This document shows, in pieces, positions 17,622-27,825 of a DNA stretch of 64,000 bases (within the stretch, counting starts at the first letter, position 1; each line of letters opens with the position of its first letter). The stretch is from Bacillota bacterium (lineage in GTDB: Bacteria; Bacillota; Clostridia; Acetivibrionales; JAMNXU01). The translations under genes and the position numbers were made by a program. The stretch lies in contig JAMNXU010000031.1 in NCBI GenBank assembly GCA_023623175.1, positions 1 through 64,000 on the forward strand. The letters are read 5' to 3'. Below the pieces are notes generated by a model, which was given only the letters and a program-made list of their open reading frames with translations, was not told the DNA's origin and did not search any database.

Positions 17622-19949
17622 TTATTCCACCTTGAATGCAGATATGGCGTCGGCCAGTTCCTGGGCCATATCACGCAAATCTTTCGCATATTTTGCGAGT
17701 TCCTCGGCGCCGGCCATCTGTTCCTCGGTGCTCGCGGAAACTTCTTCGGCTGTCGCAGCGGATTCCTGGGACACGGCCGAGATGTTTTCGATGGATGACA
17801 GAGCGCTGTCTTTCGAGGAAATCATTGTTTCCACCGCCTCTTTCATGCTTTCAATCTGATTTGATATGCCCTCCATGGCTGTTAATATGGTGTTGAACGC
17901 ATTGTCAGCCATGTGGACGGCTTCCATCTGCTGATTTACTATTTCGCTTGCATTGGTGGCGGTATTGACCGTCAGCTCTGTCTTTTGCAGTATCCTGGTA
18001 ATTATGTCATTGATATTGATTGATGCCACTTTTGATTGGTCGGCCAGTTTCTTGACTTCGTCTGCTACAACGGCAAAGCCTCTTCCGGCTTCTCCGGCCC
18101 TGGCCGCTTCTATGGCGGCGTTGAGCGAGAGCAGATTTGTCTGGTCGGCTATCTGGACAATCATCTTGACGATCTTCTTGATTTCCTTCATGTCATTGCT
18201 GAGGTCCATTATGTCGTCGACAATCTTCTTTGAAGCGGCATCGGTTTCGACGGCCTTGTCGTTAAGGGTTTTTACGGCTGACAGGGCTTCCTGGCTCAGG
18301 GATCTCGTGGTGGTTACGACACCGGAGACATTGGCCATTTCGCTGCCGACCCTGTTTATACCGTCAGCAAGGTTGTTCATGTAATTTACGCCCTGTGCTA
18401 TTTCGGCTGCCTGTTCCGAAGCGCCCTTTGCTATTTCCTGTATTGTAAGCGCTATCTGCTCCGATGAAGCGTGGGACCGTTCGGAAAGTATCGATATTTC
18501 ATCGGAATTCGAAAGCACTTTCTGAGCGGAAGCATGGACCTTCGCTATCAATTGCTTTATGTTGGATACCATTTCGTTGAGGTTCCGTATAACTTCGGAA
18601 ATTTCGTCCCTGCCCCTGTCATTGATATTAACCGTAAGGTCGCCCTCTTTTACCTGCTTCATTATGCTGACCATCTTTTTCAGCGGAGTGGATATGCTGA
18701 TTGCAATGAGGAGTGAAAATACCACCGCTACTACAAGGCATATCACGGTAATTAACGCGATGAACCACCCAACGGCCCTTGTCTCATTTTGCAGGTAGCT
18801 GTAAGGCACCGTTCCCACAATATACCACTCAAGCTCAGGATAGTAGGTATATGCAACGAGGGTTTTTTCCGAATTTACGTTCGTTGGGAAAGCTGGAACA
18901 ATCTCGGCATAACTGTCTGCCGTTTCCCTTGATTCTGTCTCATGCTTTACAATTGCCTCAAGCAAACCGCTGTCGCTGAACGGCTCCAGCTTTGCTTCGT
19001 TTTCTTCGTTGGTATTGGCAATGTTTGTGCCGTCTGCGGTAAATATGTACACCTGGGATCCTTCGCCCATGTTGATGTCCCGGATTACATCATTCAGCAT
19101 GGCCGGGAACATTACGAGGAATAAATACCCGATTTCCTTTCCTTCATATTCAGGAAGTATCGATCTGACTTTTTTGCCCGTTACCAGGTGGACACCGTTA
19201 TCTATGGAATGTCTGACCAAAGCCCAGAATTGCCTGCCGTCAGCCTGGTCAGCCAGTTCTTTCAGCTGATCGGCAAAGTTTGTATCCCTGCCGGATATGC
19301 TGACATAGCTGTTATTTATTATGAATTTCTTTGTTATGAATATGACGCCGTTTGCATTGGGAGCGCCGATAATTTTGCCCTCAAGGTAATTGGCAACTTT
19401 AGTGGTCAGTAATTCTTCTTCTCCCTCCCTGGTGAAGCCGGCCCTGAGTCCCCTTACATAGGGCAGGTCAGGTTCTGTCCTGGTTTTATATTCAATGGAA
19501 TTTTCAATTTCCTTATCGGCTTCCGAGGCCAAGAATCTCTGGATCATCTCATCCGACAGGATTTCATTGTACAGGTTCTGATACCTGTTAATTTCAAACT
19601 GCAGATTTTTTGCAACAAGCTTCACAATCTCAGAGGTGGAAACTTTTGTCTTGTTCTCTATGGCTGAACTGGATTTTGTGAATGAGAAAAGCGCGGTTAT
19701 GGTCAAGGGTACAAAGGAAACCAGGAGAAGGATGACTATCAGTCTCACCTGGATCCTGGTGTTTCTGAACAATCCCCCTGCATTGGCGAAAAACTTTATT
19801 ATTCCTAAAAATACTTTTTTCAAAAAGGTCAACACATGCCGCAAGGGTTTTAAAACTCGCTTCGTATTATGCGTTATTTTTTTCCCGGCCGGTTTGTTTG
19901 TTGAAGGTTTTGCTTCTTTTTTAAGCGGCTTCTTCCTCCTGAACAGCAT
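17622..19949 (-). CDS. Methyl-accepting chemotaxis protein
   Basis: A 775-residue receptor. The ATG at 19949 was chosen because GGAGG lies 7 nt upstream; the frame stays open further but without a ribosome site. A very basic N-terminus of about 60 residues precedes the first membrane segment (about 65-87). The extracellular dCache-like sensor covers roughly 90-390. The second membrane segment (about 392-415), a HAMP domain and the MCP signalling domain follow, with the hairpin tip at [20 protein letters not shown]. The long basic cytosolic N-terminus is unusual for this family. The ligand is unknown. The gene is alone on the minus strand with its own terminator. Confidence 0.95.
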   Translation of the reverse strand: MLFRRKKPLKKEAKPSTNKPAGKKITHNTKRVLKPLRHVLTFLKKVFLGIIKFFANAGGLFRNTRIQVRLIVILLLVSFVPLTITALFSFTKSSSAIENKTKVSTSEIVKLVAKNLQFEINRYQNLYNEILSDEMIQRFLASEADKEIENSIEYKTRTEPDLPYVRGLRAGFTREGEEELLTTKVANYLEGKIIGAPNANGVIFITKKFIINNSYVSISGRDTNFADQLKELADQADGRQFWALVRHSIDNGVHLVTGKKVRSILPEYEGKEIGYLFLVMFPAMLNDVIRDINMGEGSQVYIFTADGTNIANTNEENEAKLEPFSDSGLLEAIVKHETESRETADSYAEIVPAFPTNVNSEKTLVAYTYYPELEWYIVGTVPYSYLQNETRAVGWFIALITVICLVVAVVFSLLIAISISTPLKKMVSIMKQVKEGDLTVNINDRGRDEISEVIRNLNEMVSNIKQLIAKVHASAQKVLSNSDEISILSERSHASSEQIALTIQEIAKGASEQAAEIAQGVNYMNNLADGINRVGSEMANVSGVVTTTRSLSQEALSAVKTLNDKAVETDAASKKIVDDIMDLSNDMKEIKKIVKMIVQIADQTNLLSLNAAIEAARAGEAGRGFAVVADEVKKLADQSKVASININDIITRILQKTELTVNTATNASEIVNQQMEAVHMADNAFNTILTAMEGISNQIESMKEAVETMISSKDSALSSIENISAVSQESAATAEEVSASTEEQMAGAEELAKYAKDLRDMAQELADAISAFKVE

Positions 19950-20315
19950 ACGAATACCTCCTGCGAAAATCGTTGTGTTATAATTCGACCAAATTTCCAA
20001 AGTTTCCTTCTAAAATGATAAAAAAATTGTGGATTTTACACAAACCGTATTTTAGCATTTTAATCCTATATTTTTTGTCGTACTGCCAATAAGAACGCGA
20101 TTTTTTCCCCAAATCCGTCCATGGCGCATAACCTGGCCATTAACGCCGAGTTCGGGTAAAACTTCTCTCTAATCTGGTTATCGGCAAGTTTGCCTGCGAA
20201 GTTAAACGGATATCCCATTTTTTATAACAGACAAAAGAAAGGATTTGGCGTAAAATATTAATAAGTCGGTACGATTTTGGGCGAAAGTCGCCGGTGGAGG
20301 GAGGTGGAGACTCAA
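19950..20315. other. Divergent intergenic region, chemotaxis receptor / sigma operon
   Basis: It must hold divergent promoters, but I could not pick a convincing -35/-10 pair for either side. No open frame or known RNA is seen. Confidence 0.35.
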
Positions 20316-20870
20316 TTGGAAATACCGGATTCCGATGTTGTAAAAATGTGTTTGAACGGGAACAAGGAAGCCTTTTCAATACTCGTGGCAAGATACAAGA
20401 AACTGATTTACAGCGTAGTATATAATATGATAGAAGACAAGGAAGAGGTCAATGATATTTCCCAGGAAGTATTTTTAAGAATATACAAGTCCCTCGACCG
20501 GTATAATCCAGAGTACAGGTTCTCCACCTGGTCAGTAAAAATCGCGACAAACCTCTGCCTCGACATAATTCGCAGGAAAAAGATCCAGTCCGTTCCCATT
20601 GAAGAAGCCTTCGGGATTTCCAGCAATTCCGACACCCCGGAAGAGTCGGTGTTCAAAACGGAACGGATAAGGGAAATAAACGAAGCTGTGGACAGTCTGC
20701 CCGAGAAATACCGGATACCCATTATACTGTTTCACAGGAACGGTTTGTCTTATGAAGAAATGACGAAGGTTTTGAATGAACCGATGAGTATAATTAAGAA
20801 CAGGCTATACAGGGCGAGGCTGATGCTGAGAGAAAAACTGGCGTCCTACAGAAAGGAGGAGGTCCTGTGA
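20316..20870 (+). CDS. ECF-family RNA polymerase sigma factor
   Basis: A 184-residue sigma factor with region 2 (about 17-85: FSILVARYKKLIYSVVY, DISQEVFLRIYKSLD, FSTWSVKIATN) and region 4 (from about 125: LPEKYRIPIILFHRNGLSYEEM). The TTG at 20316 is preferred because GGAGGGAGGTGG lies just upstream; an earlier TTG at 20277 has no ribosome site. Region 2-3 carries an IRRKK stretch. Its stop overlaps the GTG of the anti-sigma gene, so the two are translationally coupled. Confidence 0.93.
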   Translation: MEIPDSDVVKMCLNGNKEAFSILVARYKKLIYSVVYNMIEDKEEVNDISQEVFLRIYKSLDRYNPEYRFSTWSVKIATNLCLDIIRRKKIQSVPIEEAFGISSNSDTPEESVFKTERIREINEAVDSLPEKYRIPIILFHRNGLSYEEMTKVLNEPMSIIKNRLYRARLMLREKLASYRKEEVL

Positions 20871-21433
20871 ATTGTGAAGAAGCGAGAAATCTTATGATGA
20901 AGCATTTCGACGGCGAGCTGAGCGATATTGAGTTCACAAGGCTTTGCAGGCACACGGAAATGTGCGAAAAATGCGGCGCGGAGTTTGGCGCGCTTAAGGA
21001 AATACTTGGTTTAATGGAAGAAAGCGGTACAATCGATCCTCCTGAAAATTTTGAAGAAAGTGTGATGAAAAAAATACATCAGTGGGAAGCCCTCGTGAAA
21101 AAACGCCGGGAAATGCTGGTAACGATACTGTACAGTGTTTTTGCCGTCGGAATTGTTCTAATGTCTTTGCTGATATCCTACGTTTCCCAGAATGAAACCC
21201 TCAGGGCGCTGATGGACAATATGCAGGCTTTGTCCGGAGCGGTCCGTTCAGTGATTAATTTTTCAGCCAAGTGGTATGTTTTCATGTCCGGAATAGCCCA
21301 TGCCCTGATTCAAACATTCATAACCTTTGCAAAAACCTCCTTCTCAGTATTTGCGCTGGTTACCGGCATTCTGCTTTTAAGCTATGGTTTAATCAGCAGG
21401 CAGAACGGAAAGAAAGAGGAGGGTGTGGGATGA
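20867..21433 (+). CDS. Anti-sigma factor with zinc-finger domain
   Basis: A 188-residue membrane protein. The cytosolic N-terminus has a zf-HC2/ZAS-type motif (CEEARNL near the start, then RHTEMCEKC). A membrane segment lies at about 86-106 and a second near 150-170. It should hold the upstream ECF sigma factor inactive at the membrane. The GTG start overlaps the sigma stop codon (GTGA) with AGGAGG upstream, and its own stop overlaps the next start. Confidence 0.88.
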   Translation: MNCEEARNLMMKHFDGELSDIEFTRLCRHTEMCEKCGAEFGALKEILGLMEESGTIDPPENFEESVMKKIHQWEALVKKRREMLVTILYSVFAVGIVLMSLLISYVSQNETLRALMDNMQALSGAVRSVINFSAKWYVFMSGIAHALIQTFITFAKTSFSVFALVTGILLLSYGLISRQNGKKEEGVG

Positions 21434-22317
21434 AAAAGCTCCTGTTTCTGTTACTGCCTGCCATGTTGCTGCTGATGATGACGTCCCGCTCCTTTGCCGC
21501 AGGTCTGGCGCTTCATTCAGGAACTGACAGGATCTTTATTTTGAGAAACATTTCCGTGGACGATACCGTTAGGGGCGATATTGTCGCAATATCATCGGAT
21601 GTCGAAGTAAACGGCGCTGTTCGGAGAGATGTTATTTCGATTTTCGGCAATGTCAGCATTAATTCCGAAGTTAAGGGGGATGTCGTTGTAATTTACGGCA
21701 GTTTAAACGTAAATGACAACGGGATCGTGCACGGCGACGCAATTTCTGTCGGCACGTTTGAAAAAAACGGCAATGCCAGGATTTACGGCAATGAAATAAA
21801 CGTGGACATGAGTTTTCTTAACCTGGGAAGGGCAGCATTGGCGGTAATAGTGATTGCTATGGGCGTTTTGCTTTTTGTTTTTGCTTTCCCGGTTCTTGCA
21901 ATTTTCAACAGGAGATTCAGGACCATTGCGGGCACATTTGAAAGTAATACGGGCAAAAGGATTGCGGCGGGGTTTCTTTTTATCCTGGCTGCAACTATAT
22001 TGCTGCCGATTTTATCGATTACCGTAATCGGTTTGTTCGTTTACCTTCTCGTTCTTATCCTGGCGGAAACAACGGTGTGTATCTTTTTCGGAAAAGCCAT
22101 TATCAGGGCGGTTTCGGGAAAAGATAACCTTTATCTTGATTTTATCGCCGGTTTTGTTTTCTCCGGTCTGATAAAGGCGGTCCTCCTGGCGGCTGCTCCG
22201 CGCATCGGCGTCGTTTTTGCCGCAGTGGTCATTTTGCTCATGTATATTTTTATATTTTCCTTTGGTACAGGAATTTTGCTGGATACCAGGTTCGGCTATT
22301 CGAAAAAATTAATGTAA
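21430..22317 (+). CDS. Bactofilin-like polymer domain membrane protein
   Basis: The ATG at 21430 overlaps the previous stop. The 295-residue protein has a signal peptide (1-24), then about 90 residues of short beta-helix-like repeats (VRGDIVAISSDVEVNGAVRR, VKGDVVVIYGSLNV), as in bactofilin/DUF583-type polymer-forming domains but on the outer side. Three or four hydrophobic membrane segments follow. As the third gene of the sigma/anti-sigma operon it is a likely sensor or effector of that system. This association recurs in Firmicutes, but the function is unknown. Confidence 0.75.
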   Translation: MKKLLFLLLPAMLLLMMTSRSFAAGLALHSGTDRIFILRNISVDDTVRGDIVAISSDVEVNGAVRRDVISIFGNVSINSEVKGDVVVIYGSLNVNDNGIVHGDAISVGTFEKNGNARIYGNEINVDMSFLNLGRAALAVIVIAMGVLLFVFAFPVLAIFNRRFRTIAGTFESNTGKRIAAGFLFILAATILLPILSITVIGLFVYLLVLILAETTVCIFFGKAIIRAVSGKDNLYLDFIAGFVFSGLIKAVLLAAAPRIGVVFAAVVILLMYIFIFSFGTGILLDTRFGYSKKLM

Positions 22318-22418
22318 ACCATCGGATTTAAACGTTTGTGCGTTCGTTCTCCAAATATTAAGCGGTATTTTAATTTTTCAGGTCATCCATAATAGAATCA
22401 CGGAGGTGATTCCTATGG

Positions 22419-23306
22419 GTGTTACAGCAAATGGAAAATATCCGGCAAGGTCTGGTTGTTTTTAGAGTTTTTGCCGTGTTCCTTGCAGCGATTGTTCTTT
22501 GCGGTTGCGACATGCTGGAAGGGAACAGGGTGCGCGATGATGTCTGGCTAGGAAATACCAATGTCGGAGGATATAAAAGAAGGGAATTGGAAAGCGCGGT
22601 CCGCGCGCTGGCCGATTCAACCTATGTTGAACCGGAGGATGCGGTGCTCGACGACAAAAAATGGGTGGTGATCCGCGCTGAAAAATACGGCCGGCAGGTT
22701 AACATTGAAAAAACCATTGAAGCGGTTTTAAACGCGCAGAAGGGAGAAAGGGTTGAACCTGTTGTTGAGCCCGTGGAACCCCTTGTCACGGCTGACCTGC
22801 TGATGGCCAACATTGTTGAGGTGGCGCGGTATTCGACGCCGCTGCTTGACAAAAGCCCCAACAGGATAAATAATATCAGCCTCGCGGCTGAAAAAATCGA
22901 CTATGCACAGCTCGAGCCCGGCGAGGAATTCTCCTTTAACAGGGTTGTGGGCAAAAGGACCGTTGCCGGTGGTTTCGAGGAAGCGCCGATTATCATTGAG
23001 ACTCCCGAGGGAGCAAAAACGGAAAATGAAGTCGGCGGGGGCATCTGCCAGGTAGTCACCACCTTGTACAACGCTGCCAGGCAGGGCGGATTTGAAATAA
23101 CGGAGAGACATCCCCATTCGGGGTATGTGGCCTATGCTCCCAAAGGGCAGGACGCGACGGTATACTACGGCGAAATTGATTTCCGCTTCAAAAACAACAG
23201 GTCCTATCCCGTTATGATGCGGGTCGTCATGGAAGAGAACAGCGTTACCGTTAAAATACTTGAAAACAGGAATTATAACCTGGGAACCGAGTCCGGAAAC
23301 AAATAA
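22419..23306 (+). CDS. VanW family lipoprotein
   Basis: A 295-residue protein starting at GTG 22419, 8 nt after an ideal GGAGGTGAT. The N-terminus has a lipobox VLCGC. Residues of about 135-260 form a VanW domain: LEPGEEFSFNRVVG, GGGICQVVTTLYNAA, RHPHSGYV, ATVYYG.IDFRFKNN. VanW proteins occur with some vancomycin-resistance operons but are widespread in Clostridia without them, and their activity is uncertain. The context gives no resistance genes, so an envelope role is more likely. Confidence 0.9.
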   Translation: MLQQMENIRQGLVVFRVFAVFLAAIVLCGCDMLEGNRVRDDVWLGNTNVGGYKRRELESAVRALADSTYVEPEDAVLDDKKWVVIRAEKYGRQVNIEKTIEAVLNAQKGERVEPVVEPVEPLVTADLLMANIVEVARYSTPLLDKSPNRINNISLAAEKIDYAQLEPGEEFSFNRVVGKRTVAGGFEEAPIIIETPEGAKTENEVGGGICQVVTTLYNAARQGGFEITERHPHSGYVAYAPKGQDATVYYGEIDFRFKNNRSYPVMMRVVMEENSVTVKILENRNYNLGTESGNK

Positions 23307-23327
23307 CATTCCGGACTTGTTGTTTTG
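23289..23327 (+). terminator. Terminator overlapping the vanW-family stop
   Basis: GTCCGGAA (23291-23298) pairs with TTCCGGAC (23309-23316), followed by TTGTTGTTTTG. The stem starts inside the last codons of the gene. Confidence 0.7.
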
Positions 23328-23398
23328 TAGCCTGTTGACTTGCGTGTCAGGACTGTTACTATATTAGTGAAAACGGATAATATATTAAATGAAAGAAT

Positions 23399-23545
23399 AT
23401 GAAAATTAAAAGAAAAAATATGAAAAAGTATTTCAGGATGCAAAGCAAAGATATGTATAATAATCAGCTAAAAGAAGATAAAGAAGCAGAAAGGATTAAG
23501 CACATATTTAATTTTGCATTCAATTTTGAAAAGAACAAGCATTAA
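23399..23545 (+). CDS. Possible 48-residue basic peptide
   Basis: An ATG at 23399 opens a 48-codon frame rich in Lys, Asn and Phe, ending at TAA 23545. A promoter-like pair lies upstream (TTGACT 23335-23340, 16 bp, TACTAT 23357-23362), but the ribosome site is weak (GAAAG). It fills part of the 370-bp gap between the VanW gene and uvrC. It may be noise in AT-rich DNA. Confidence 0.25.
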   Translation: MKIKRKNMKKYFRMQSKDMYNNQLKEDKEAERIKHIFNFAFNFEKNKH

Positions 23546-23676
23546 GCTCCGGTTGTTATTTTCTGCAGGATGCTGATAACAGGCAATTTTATTGAAAAGT
23601 ATTTAATCAAGGTTAATCGGAAAGCGAAAATTTTAATCAGAATCAATTAGATATCTATAAGGAAAGAACAGGTGAA

Positions 23677-25521
23677 ATGTTGAGAGCCCGTTTTGACATA
23701 CAGGAGGAGTTGAAAAAACTGCCTGAAAAACCCGGCGTCTATATTATGAAGGACGAAACCGGGAAAATAATATATATAGGAAAAGCCGTCGTGCTTAAAA
23801 ACAGGGTAAGGCAGTATTTCCAGGGTTCCCATGGACTTTCGCCGAAAACCGCGGCCATGGTTTCGAAAATCAGGGAATTTGAGTACATCGTGACCGATTC
23901 GGAACTCGAGGCCCTGATCCTGGAGTGCAACCTGATAAAGAAGCACAAACCGAAGTTTAATATCCTGCTGCGCGACGACAAGCATTACCCGTATATAAAG
24001 GTCACGCTTAACGAGGAATATCCAAGGGTTATAATGGCGAGGAGGCAAGTTGCGGACGGGGCGAAGTATTTTGGCCCCTATGCCAACGTGGCGTCGGTCC
24101 GGGAAACATTGAGCCTGCTCAGAAAACTGTTTCCCGTAAGATCGTGCAGCCTGGTGTTCCCCAGGGATATCGGCAGGAACAGGCCGTGCCTCTATTACCA
24201 CATGAACCAGTGCCTCGCGCCGTGCCAGGGAAACGTGGACAGGAATGAATACATGGGCATGATAAAAGATATTTGCAATTTCCTGGGCGGGCGCCAGGAA
24301 GAAGTGGTAAGAAGGCTCGAAGACGAGATGAAAAAGGCCGCGGAAAACCTCGAATTTGAAAAGGCGGCGGCGTACAGGGACAGGCTGAACAGCCTGAGGC
24401 ATATCGGGGAGGAACAAAAGGTTCTATCCACCTCGATGGAGGACCAGGATGTGATCGGCTATGCGTCAGGCAGCACCGATACGTGCGTCCAGGTGTTTTT
24501 GATCCGCAACGGGCGCCTGATAGGACGTAAAAATTTCATGTTTGAAGGTGTCGGAGAAGGAGACACAAAGGAGATGCTGGCGTCCTTTGTAAAGCAGTTT
24601 TATTCCAACGCCGACTATATCCCCGATGAAATCCTTCTTGTTGAAGATATAGAAGAAAAGGAAGTCATTGAAAAATGGCTTTCTGAAAAAAGAGGCAAAA
24701 GGGTGCGCCTGAGAGTGCCCAAAAGAGGGGAAAAGCACCACCTGGTCCAGATGGTTGTGGAAAACGCCAGGACGGAACTGGGCCTTTTCCATGAGAGGCT
24801 TGCCCGGGAGAACGAGACGGTAAATGAAGAGCTCGAAGAGCTTGCGTCGCTACTCGGCATGGAAAGCGCGCCTGGAAGAATTGAGGCCTATGATATTTCC
24901 AATATGGGTATTACCGACATGGTAGCGTCAATGGTCGTTTTTGAAAACGGCAGACCTGCGAGGAAAGAATACAGGAGATTCAGAATCAGGTCGCAGACCG
25001 GGCAGAATGACTACGGCAGCATGCAGGAGGTATTGTACAGGCGGTTCAGGCGGGCTGCAGGAGATTCCGAAGATCAGAAGTTTTCAAAACTGCCGGACCT
25101 TATACTGGTTGACGGCGGACTGGGTCATGTAAATGCGGCGCTGGAAGTATTGAGGGAATTTGGCCTGGATATTCCCGTCCGCGGCATGGTGAAGGACTCG
25201 AGGCATAAAACAAGGGGGCTGGTTTCTCCCGAAGGAGAAATTGACCTCAAGGACAACCTGCCCGTATTGAGGCTTGTAACGTCCATCCAGGATGAGGCAC
25301 ATCGTTTCGCGGTGGAATACAATAAAAAACTCAGGGAGAAAAGGTACACGAAGTCGGTGCTCGATGAAATAAAGGGCATTGGTCCGAAACGCAAGAAGCT
25401 GCTGCTCAGGCATTTTGGTTCCGTTGCCGGAATAAGGGCTGCCGGAATGGATGATTTGCTCGCGGTCGAGGGGATAACCCGCGAACTGGCTGAGAGGATT
25501 TACAGGCATTTTAACGAATAG
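23677..25521 (+). CDS. uvrC: Excinuclease ABC subunit C
   Basis: A 614-residue UvrC of normal length. The GIY-YIG nuclease domain is at the N-terminus (KPGVYIMKDETGKIIYIGKA), the UVR motif near 205-235, the RNase H-like 5-prime nuclease in the C-terminal half (IEAYDISNMG and LILVDGGLGHVNAA), and the helix-hairpin-helix pair at the end (IKGIGPKRKKLLLRHFGS, LLAVEGI). It incises DNA on both sides of lesions in nucleotide excision repair together with UvrA and UvrB, which are not in this window. Confidence 0.98.
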   Translation: MLRARFDIQEELKKLPEKPGVYIMKDETGKIIYIGKAVVLKNRVRQYFQGSHGLSPKTAAMVSKIREFEYIVTDSELEALILECNLIKKHKPKFNILLRDDKHYPYIKVTLNEEYPRVIMARRQVADGAKYFGPYANVASVRETLSLLRKLFPVRSCSLVFPRDIGRNRPCLYYHMNQCLAPCQGNVDRNEYMGMIKDICNFLGGRQEEVVRRLEDEMKKAAENLEFEKAAAYRDRLNSLRHIGEEQKVLSTSMEDQDVIGYASGSTDTCVQVFLIRNGRLIGRKNFMFEGVGEGDTKEMLASFVKQFYSNADYIPDEILLVEDIEEKEVIEKWLSEKRGKRVRLRVPKRGEKHHLVQMVVENARTELGLFHERLARENETVNEELEELASLLGMESAPGRIEAYDISNMGITDMVASMVVFENGRPARKEYRRFRIRSQTGQNDYGSMQEVLYRRFRRAAGDSEDQKFSKLPDLILVDGGLGHVNAALEVLREFGLDIPVRGMVKDSRHKTRGLVSPEGEIDLKDNLPVLRLVTSIQDEAHRFAVEYNKKLREKRYTKSVLDEIKGIGPKRKKLLLRHFGSVAGIRAAGMDDLLAVEGITRELAERIYRHFNE

Positions 25522-25540
25522 CAAAATAAAGGAGTCACGT

Positions 25541-26260
25541 ATGGCGATATATGCGATATCCGACCTGCACCTTGCCGTAGGCGTGGACAAACCCATGGAC
25601 ATATTCGGCAGCCGCTGGTCGAATTACATGGAGAGGCTCAGGACAGAATGGATTAATACGGTGAAACCTGAAGATTACGTAATTATTCCCGGTGATATAT
25701 CCTGGGCGACTTACCTCGAACAGGCCGTTGAGGATTTCCGCTTTATTGAGGCACTGCCGGGCAGAAAAATAATTTCAAAGGGGAACCATGATTACTGGTG
25801 GACCACGGCGAGCAAGCTCCGGCAGTTCCTGGAGGAAAACGGCTTAAAAACAATAGAGTTTCTTCACAACAACAGCTTTGACCTTGGTGAAGCCGTATTG
25901 TGCGGCACGAGGGGATGGGATGTCCCGGGCAATGATGGTTTTTCACAGCATGACGGAAAAATTTACAAGCGGGAACTCCAGAGACTGGAATTATCTTTAA
26001 AGAGCATTGTTTACCGCGACGGGGAAAAGGATAAAAAAATAATAGCTGCTTTGCATTTTCCTCCGTTCAGCGTGCGGGGCGAACCGACGGATTTCAACAG
26101 GATTCTTTCGGAGTATGGGGTTTCGTGCTGCATTTACGGGCACTTGCACGGAGAGGGCATTAGAAACGCGGTTGAAGGAATGTTTGACGGAGTGCGCTAC
26201 ATACTGGTATCTTCGGATCACCTGGCTTTCAAGCCGCTTTTGCTTGTTCCCGGCATTTGA
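25541..26260 (+). CDS. Calcineurin-like metallophosphoesterase
   Basis: A 239-residue protein with the five metallophosphoesterase motifs: AISDLHL, IPGDISW, KGNHDYWW, LHFPPF and GHLHG. It follows uvrC by 19 nt with a GGAG ribosome site, so the two are probably co-transcribed. The substrate is unknown; relatives include phosphodiesterases and nucleotidases. Confidence 0.9.
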   Translation: MAIYAISDLHLAVGVDKPMDIFGSRWSNYMERLRTEWINTVKPEDYVIIPGDISWATYLEQAVEDFRFIEALPGRKIISKGNHDYWWTTASKLRQFLEENGLKTIEFLHNNSFDLGEAVLCGTRGWDVPGNDGFSQHDGKIYKRELQRLELSLKSIVYRDGEKDKKIIAALHFPPFSVRGEPTDFNRILSEYGVSCCIYGHLHGEGIRNAVEGMFDGVRYILVSSDHLAFKPLLLVPGI

Positions 26261-26300
26261 CCCTTAAATTTTAGCGGCGGGATTTATGGTGTGTTTTTTA

Positions 26301-26329
26301 TTGTACTGCCGGGAACTATGTGTTATAAT
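26301..26329 (+). promoter_or_regulatory. Predicted promoter of tig
   Basis: TTGTAC (26301-26306), a 17-bp spacer and TATAAT (26324-26329) lie about 130 nt upstream of the trigger factor start. No heat-shock operator (CIRCE or CtsR-type) is apparent. Confidence 0.65.
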
Positions 26330-26461
26330 GTATTAGCTAATTTGGCATAATGTCGTTTTGTTGGCTGTTTAAGGCGTTAAGCCTTATTATTTTGGCAGAT
26401 AAATGCTTGACAACGAAAACAAAATATCGAAAAAACATAATATTGGGAGGAAAACCTGAAG

Positions 26462-27745
26462 ATGAACGTAAAAGTGGAGAATATCGATAAGAATGTGGTT
26501 CAACTTGAAATAGAAGTTGACGCAGCCAAGTTTGAAGAAGGCATGGAGAAATCTTATCGCAAAAACGCCAAGAAATTCAACGTGCCCGGATTCAGAAAGG
26601 GAAAAGCTCCGAGAAAAATTGTCGAGAGGTATTACGGCGAACAGGTGCTGTACGAGGACGCCATCAATTTTGTCTGCCCTGAAGCTTATGACCTTGCCGT
26701 AAAGGAGAAAGGACTGCAGCCCGTGGAGAGGCCGGAAATTGATATCAAGCAAATAGGCGGCGGAAACAGCCTTATATTCACGGCCAGGGTAACGGTTAAG
26801 CCCGATGTTGAGCTCGGCGAATACAAGGGCGTTGAAGTGAAGAAAGCCGAAGCTTCGGTAACTGACGAGGATGTGGAGAATGAACTCAAAAGAATCGCCG
26901 AGAGGAATGCAAGGCTTGTGACCGTAGAGGACAGGCCTGCGCAGAACGGGGATACGGTGTTTATAGATTTTGAAGGATTCATCGACGGAAAACCTTTTGA
27001 AGGCGGCTCGGGCAAGGGCTATCCACTGGTGCTGGGATCGGGGACCTTTATTCCCGGTTTCGAGGATCAGCTGGTAGGCGTGTCGGCCGGAGAGGAAAAG
27101 GAAGTAAACGTAACCTTCCCCGAAGATTACAAGGCAGATTTGGCAGGCAAGCAGGCAATGTTCAAGGTAAAGGTTAACGAGATCAAGCTAAGGGAATTGC
27201 CTGCGCTGGATGATGAGTTTGCCAAGGATGTAAGCGAATTTGACACGCTTGAAGCCTTCAAGGCTGATCTCAGGGAAAAGCTCCGGAAGGAAGCCGAGCA
27301 TCGCGCCGAGCATGAAAATGAAAACAATGTGATTGACCGTGTTGTGGAAAATGCAACTGTTGACATACCTCGGGTAATGATTGATAATCGCATTGATTCC
27401 ATGGTGCGCGATTTTGATCTGAGGCTGCGCTACCAGGGACTGGATTTGCAGAAATATCTCGAGATAATGGGCCTTGAATATGATGATTTCAGGAAACAGT
27501 TTGAACAGTCGGCCGAGAAGGATGTCAAGACGCAGCTTGTCATTGAAAAGATAGGCGAAGTGGAAAATGTTGAAGTTTCCGAGGCGGACGTGGAGGCCGA
27601 AATCGCCAGGATTGCGGAAAATTACAAGCAATCGGCTGAAGATTTTAAGAAACATTTAACTGACGATGATATACAATATATTAAGGCTGATCTGAAATTC
27701 CGCAATACAATAAAGCTCCTTGTAGACAACGCAAAATTTGTTTAA
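26462..27745 (+). CDS. tig: Trigger factor chaperone
   Basis: A 427-residue trigger factor. The ribosome-binding N-domain includes the signature NVPGFRKGKAPRKI. An FKBP-type prolyl isomerase domain lies at about 160-245 (NGDTVFIDFEGFIDGKPFEGG, SGTFIPGFEDQLVG), and the helical C-domain follows. It binds nascent chains at the ribosome exit. It heads the conserved tig-clpP-clpX-lonB group. Confidence 0.98.
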   Translation: MNVKVENIDKNVVQLEIEVDAAKFEEGMEKSYRKNAKKFNVPGFRKGKAPRKIVERYYGEQVLYEDAINFVCPEAYDLAVKEKGLQPVERPEIDIKQIGGGNSLIFTARVTVKPDVELGEYKGVEVKKAEASVTDEDVENELKRIAERNARLVTVEDRPAQNGDTVFIDFEGFIDGKPFEGGSGKGYPLVLGSGTFIPGFEDQLVGVSAGEEKEVNVTFPEDYKADLAGKQAMFKVKVNEIKLRELPALDDEFAKDVSEFDTLEAFKADLREKLRKEAEHRAEHENENNVIDRVVENATVDIPRVMIDNRIDSMVRDFDLRLRYQGLDLQKYLEIMGLEYDDFRKQFEQSAEKDVKTQLVIEKIGEVENVEVSEADVEAEIARIAENYKQSAEDFKKHLTDDDIQYIKADLKFRNTIKLLVDNAKFV

Positions 27746-27825
27746 TTTGCTTTGCGGGTAATATGGTTTAATTTATAATACAATTGGGAAACAATATGTA
27801 AAGGTTTTATCAGGGAGGCGATAAA

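Noticed and set aside
17399-17798. Overlapping plus-strand frames across the tandem repeats and receptor 3-prime end
   Set aside because: Arg/Pro-rich translations of the repeats and the reverse of the receptor; no start signals.
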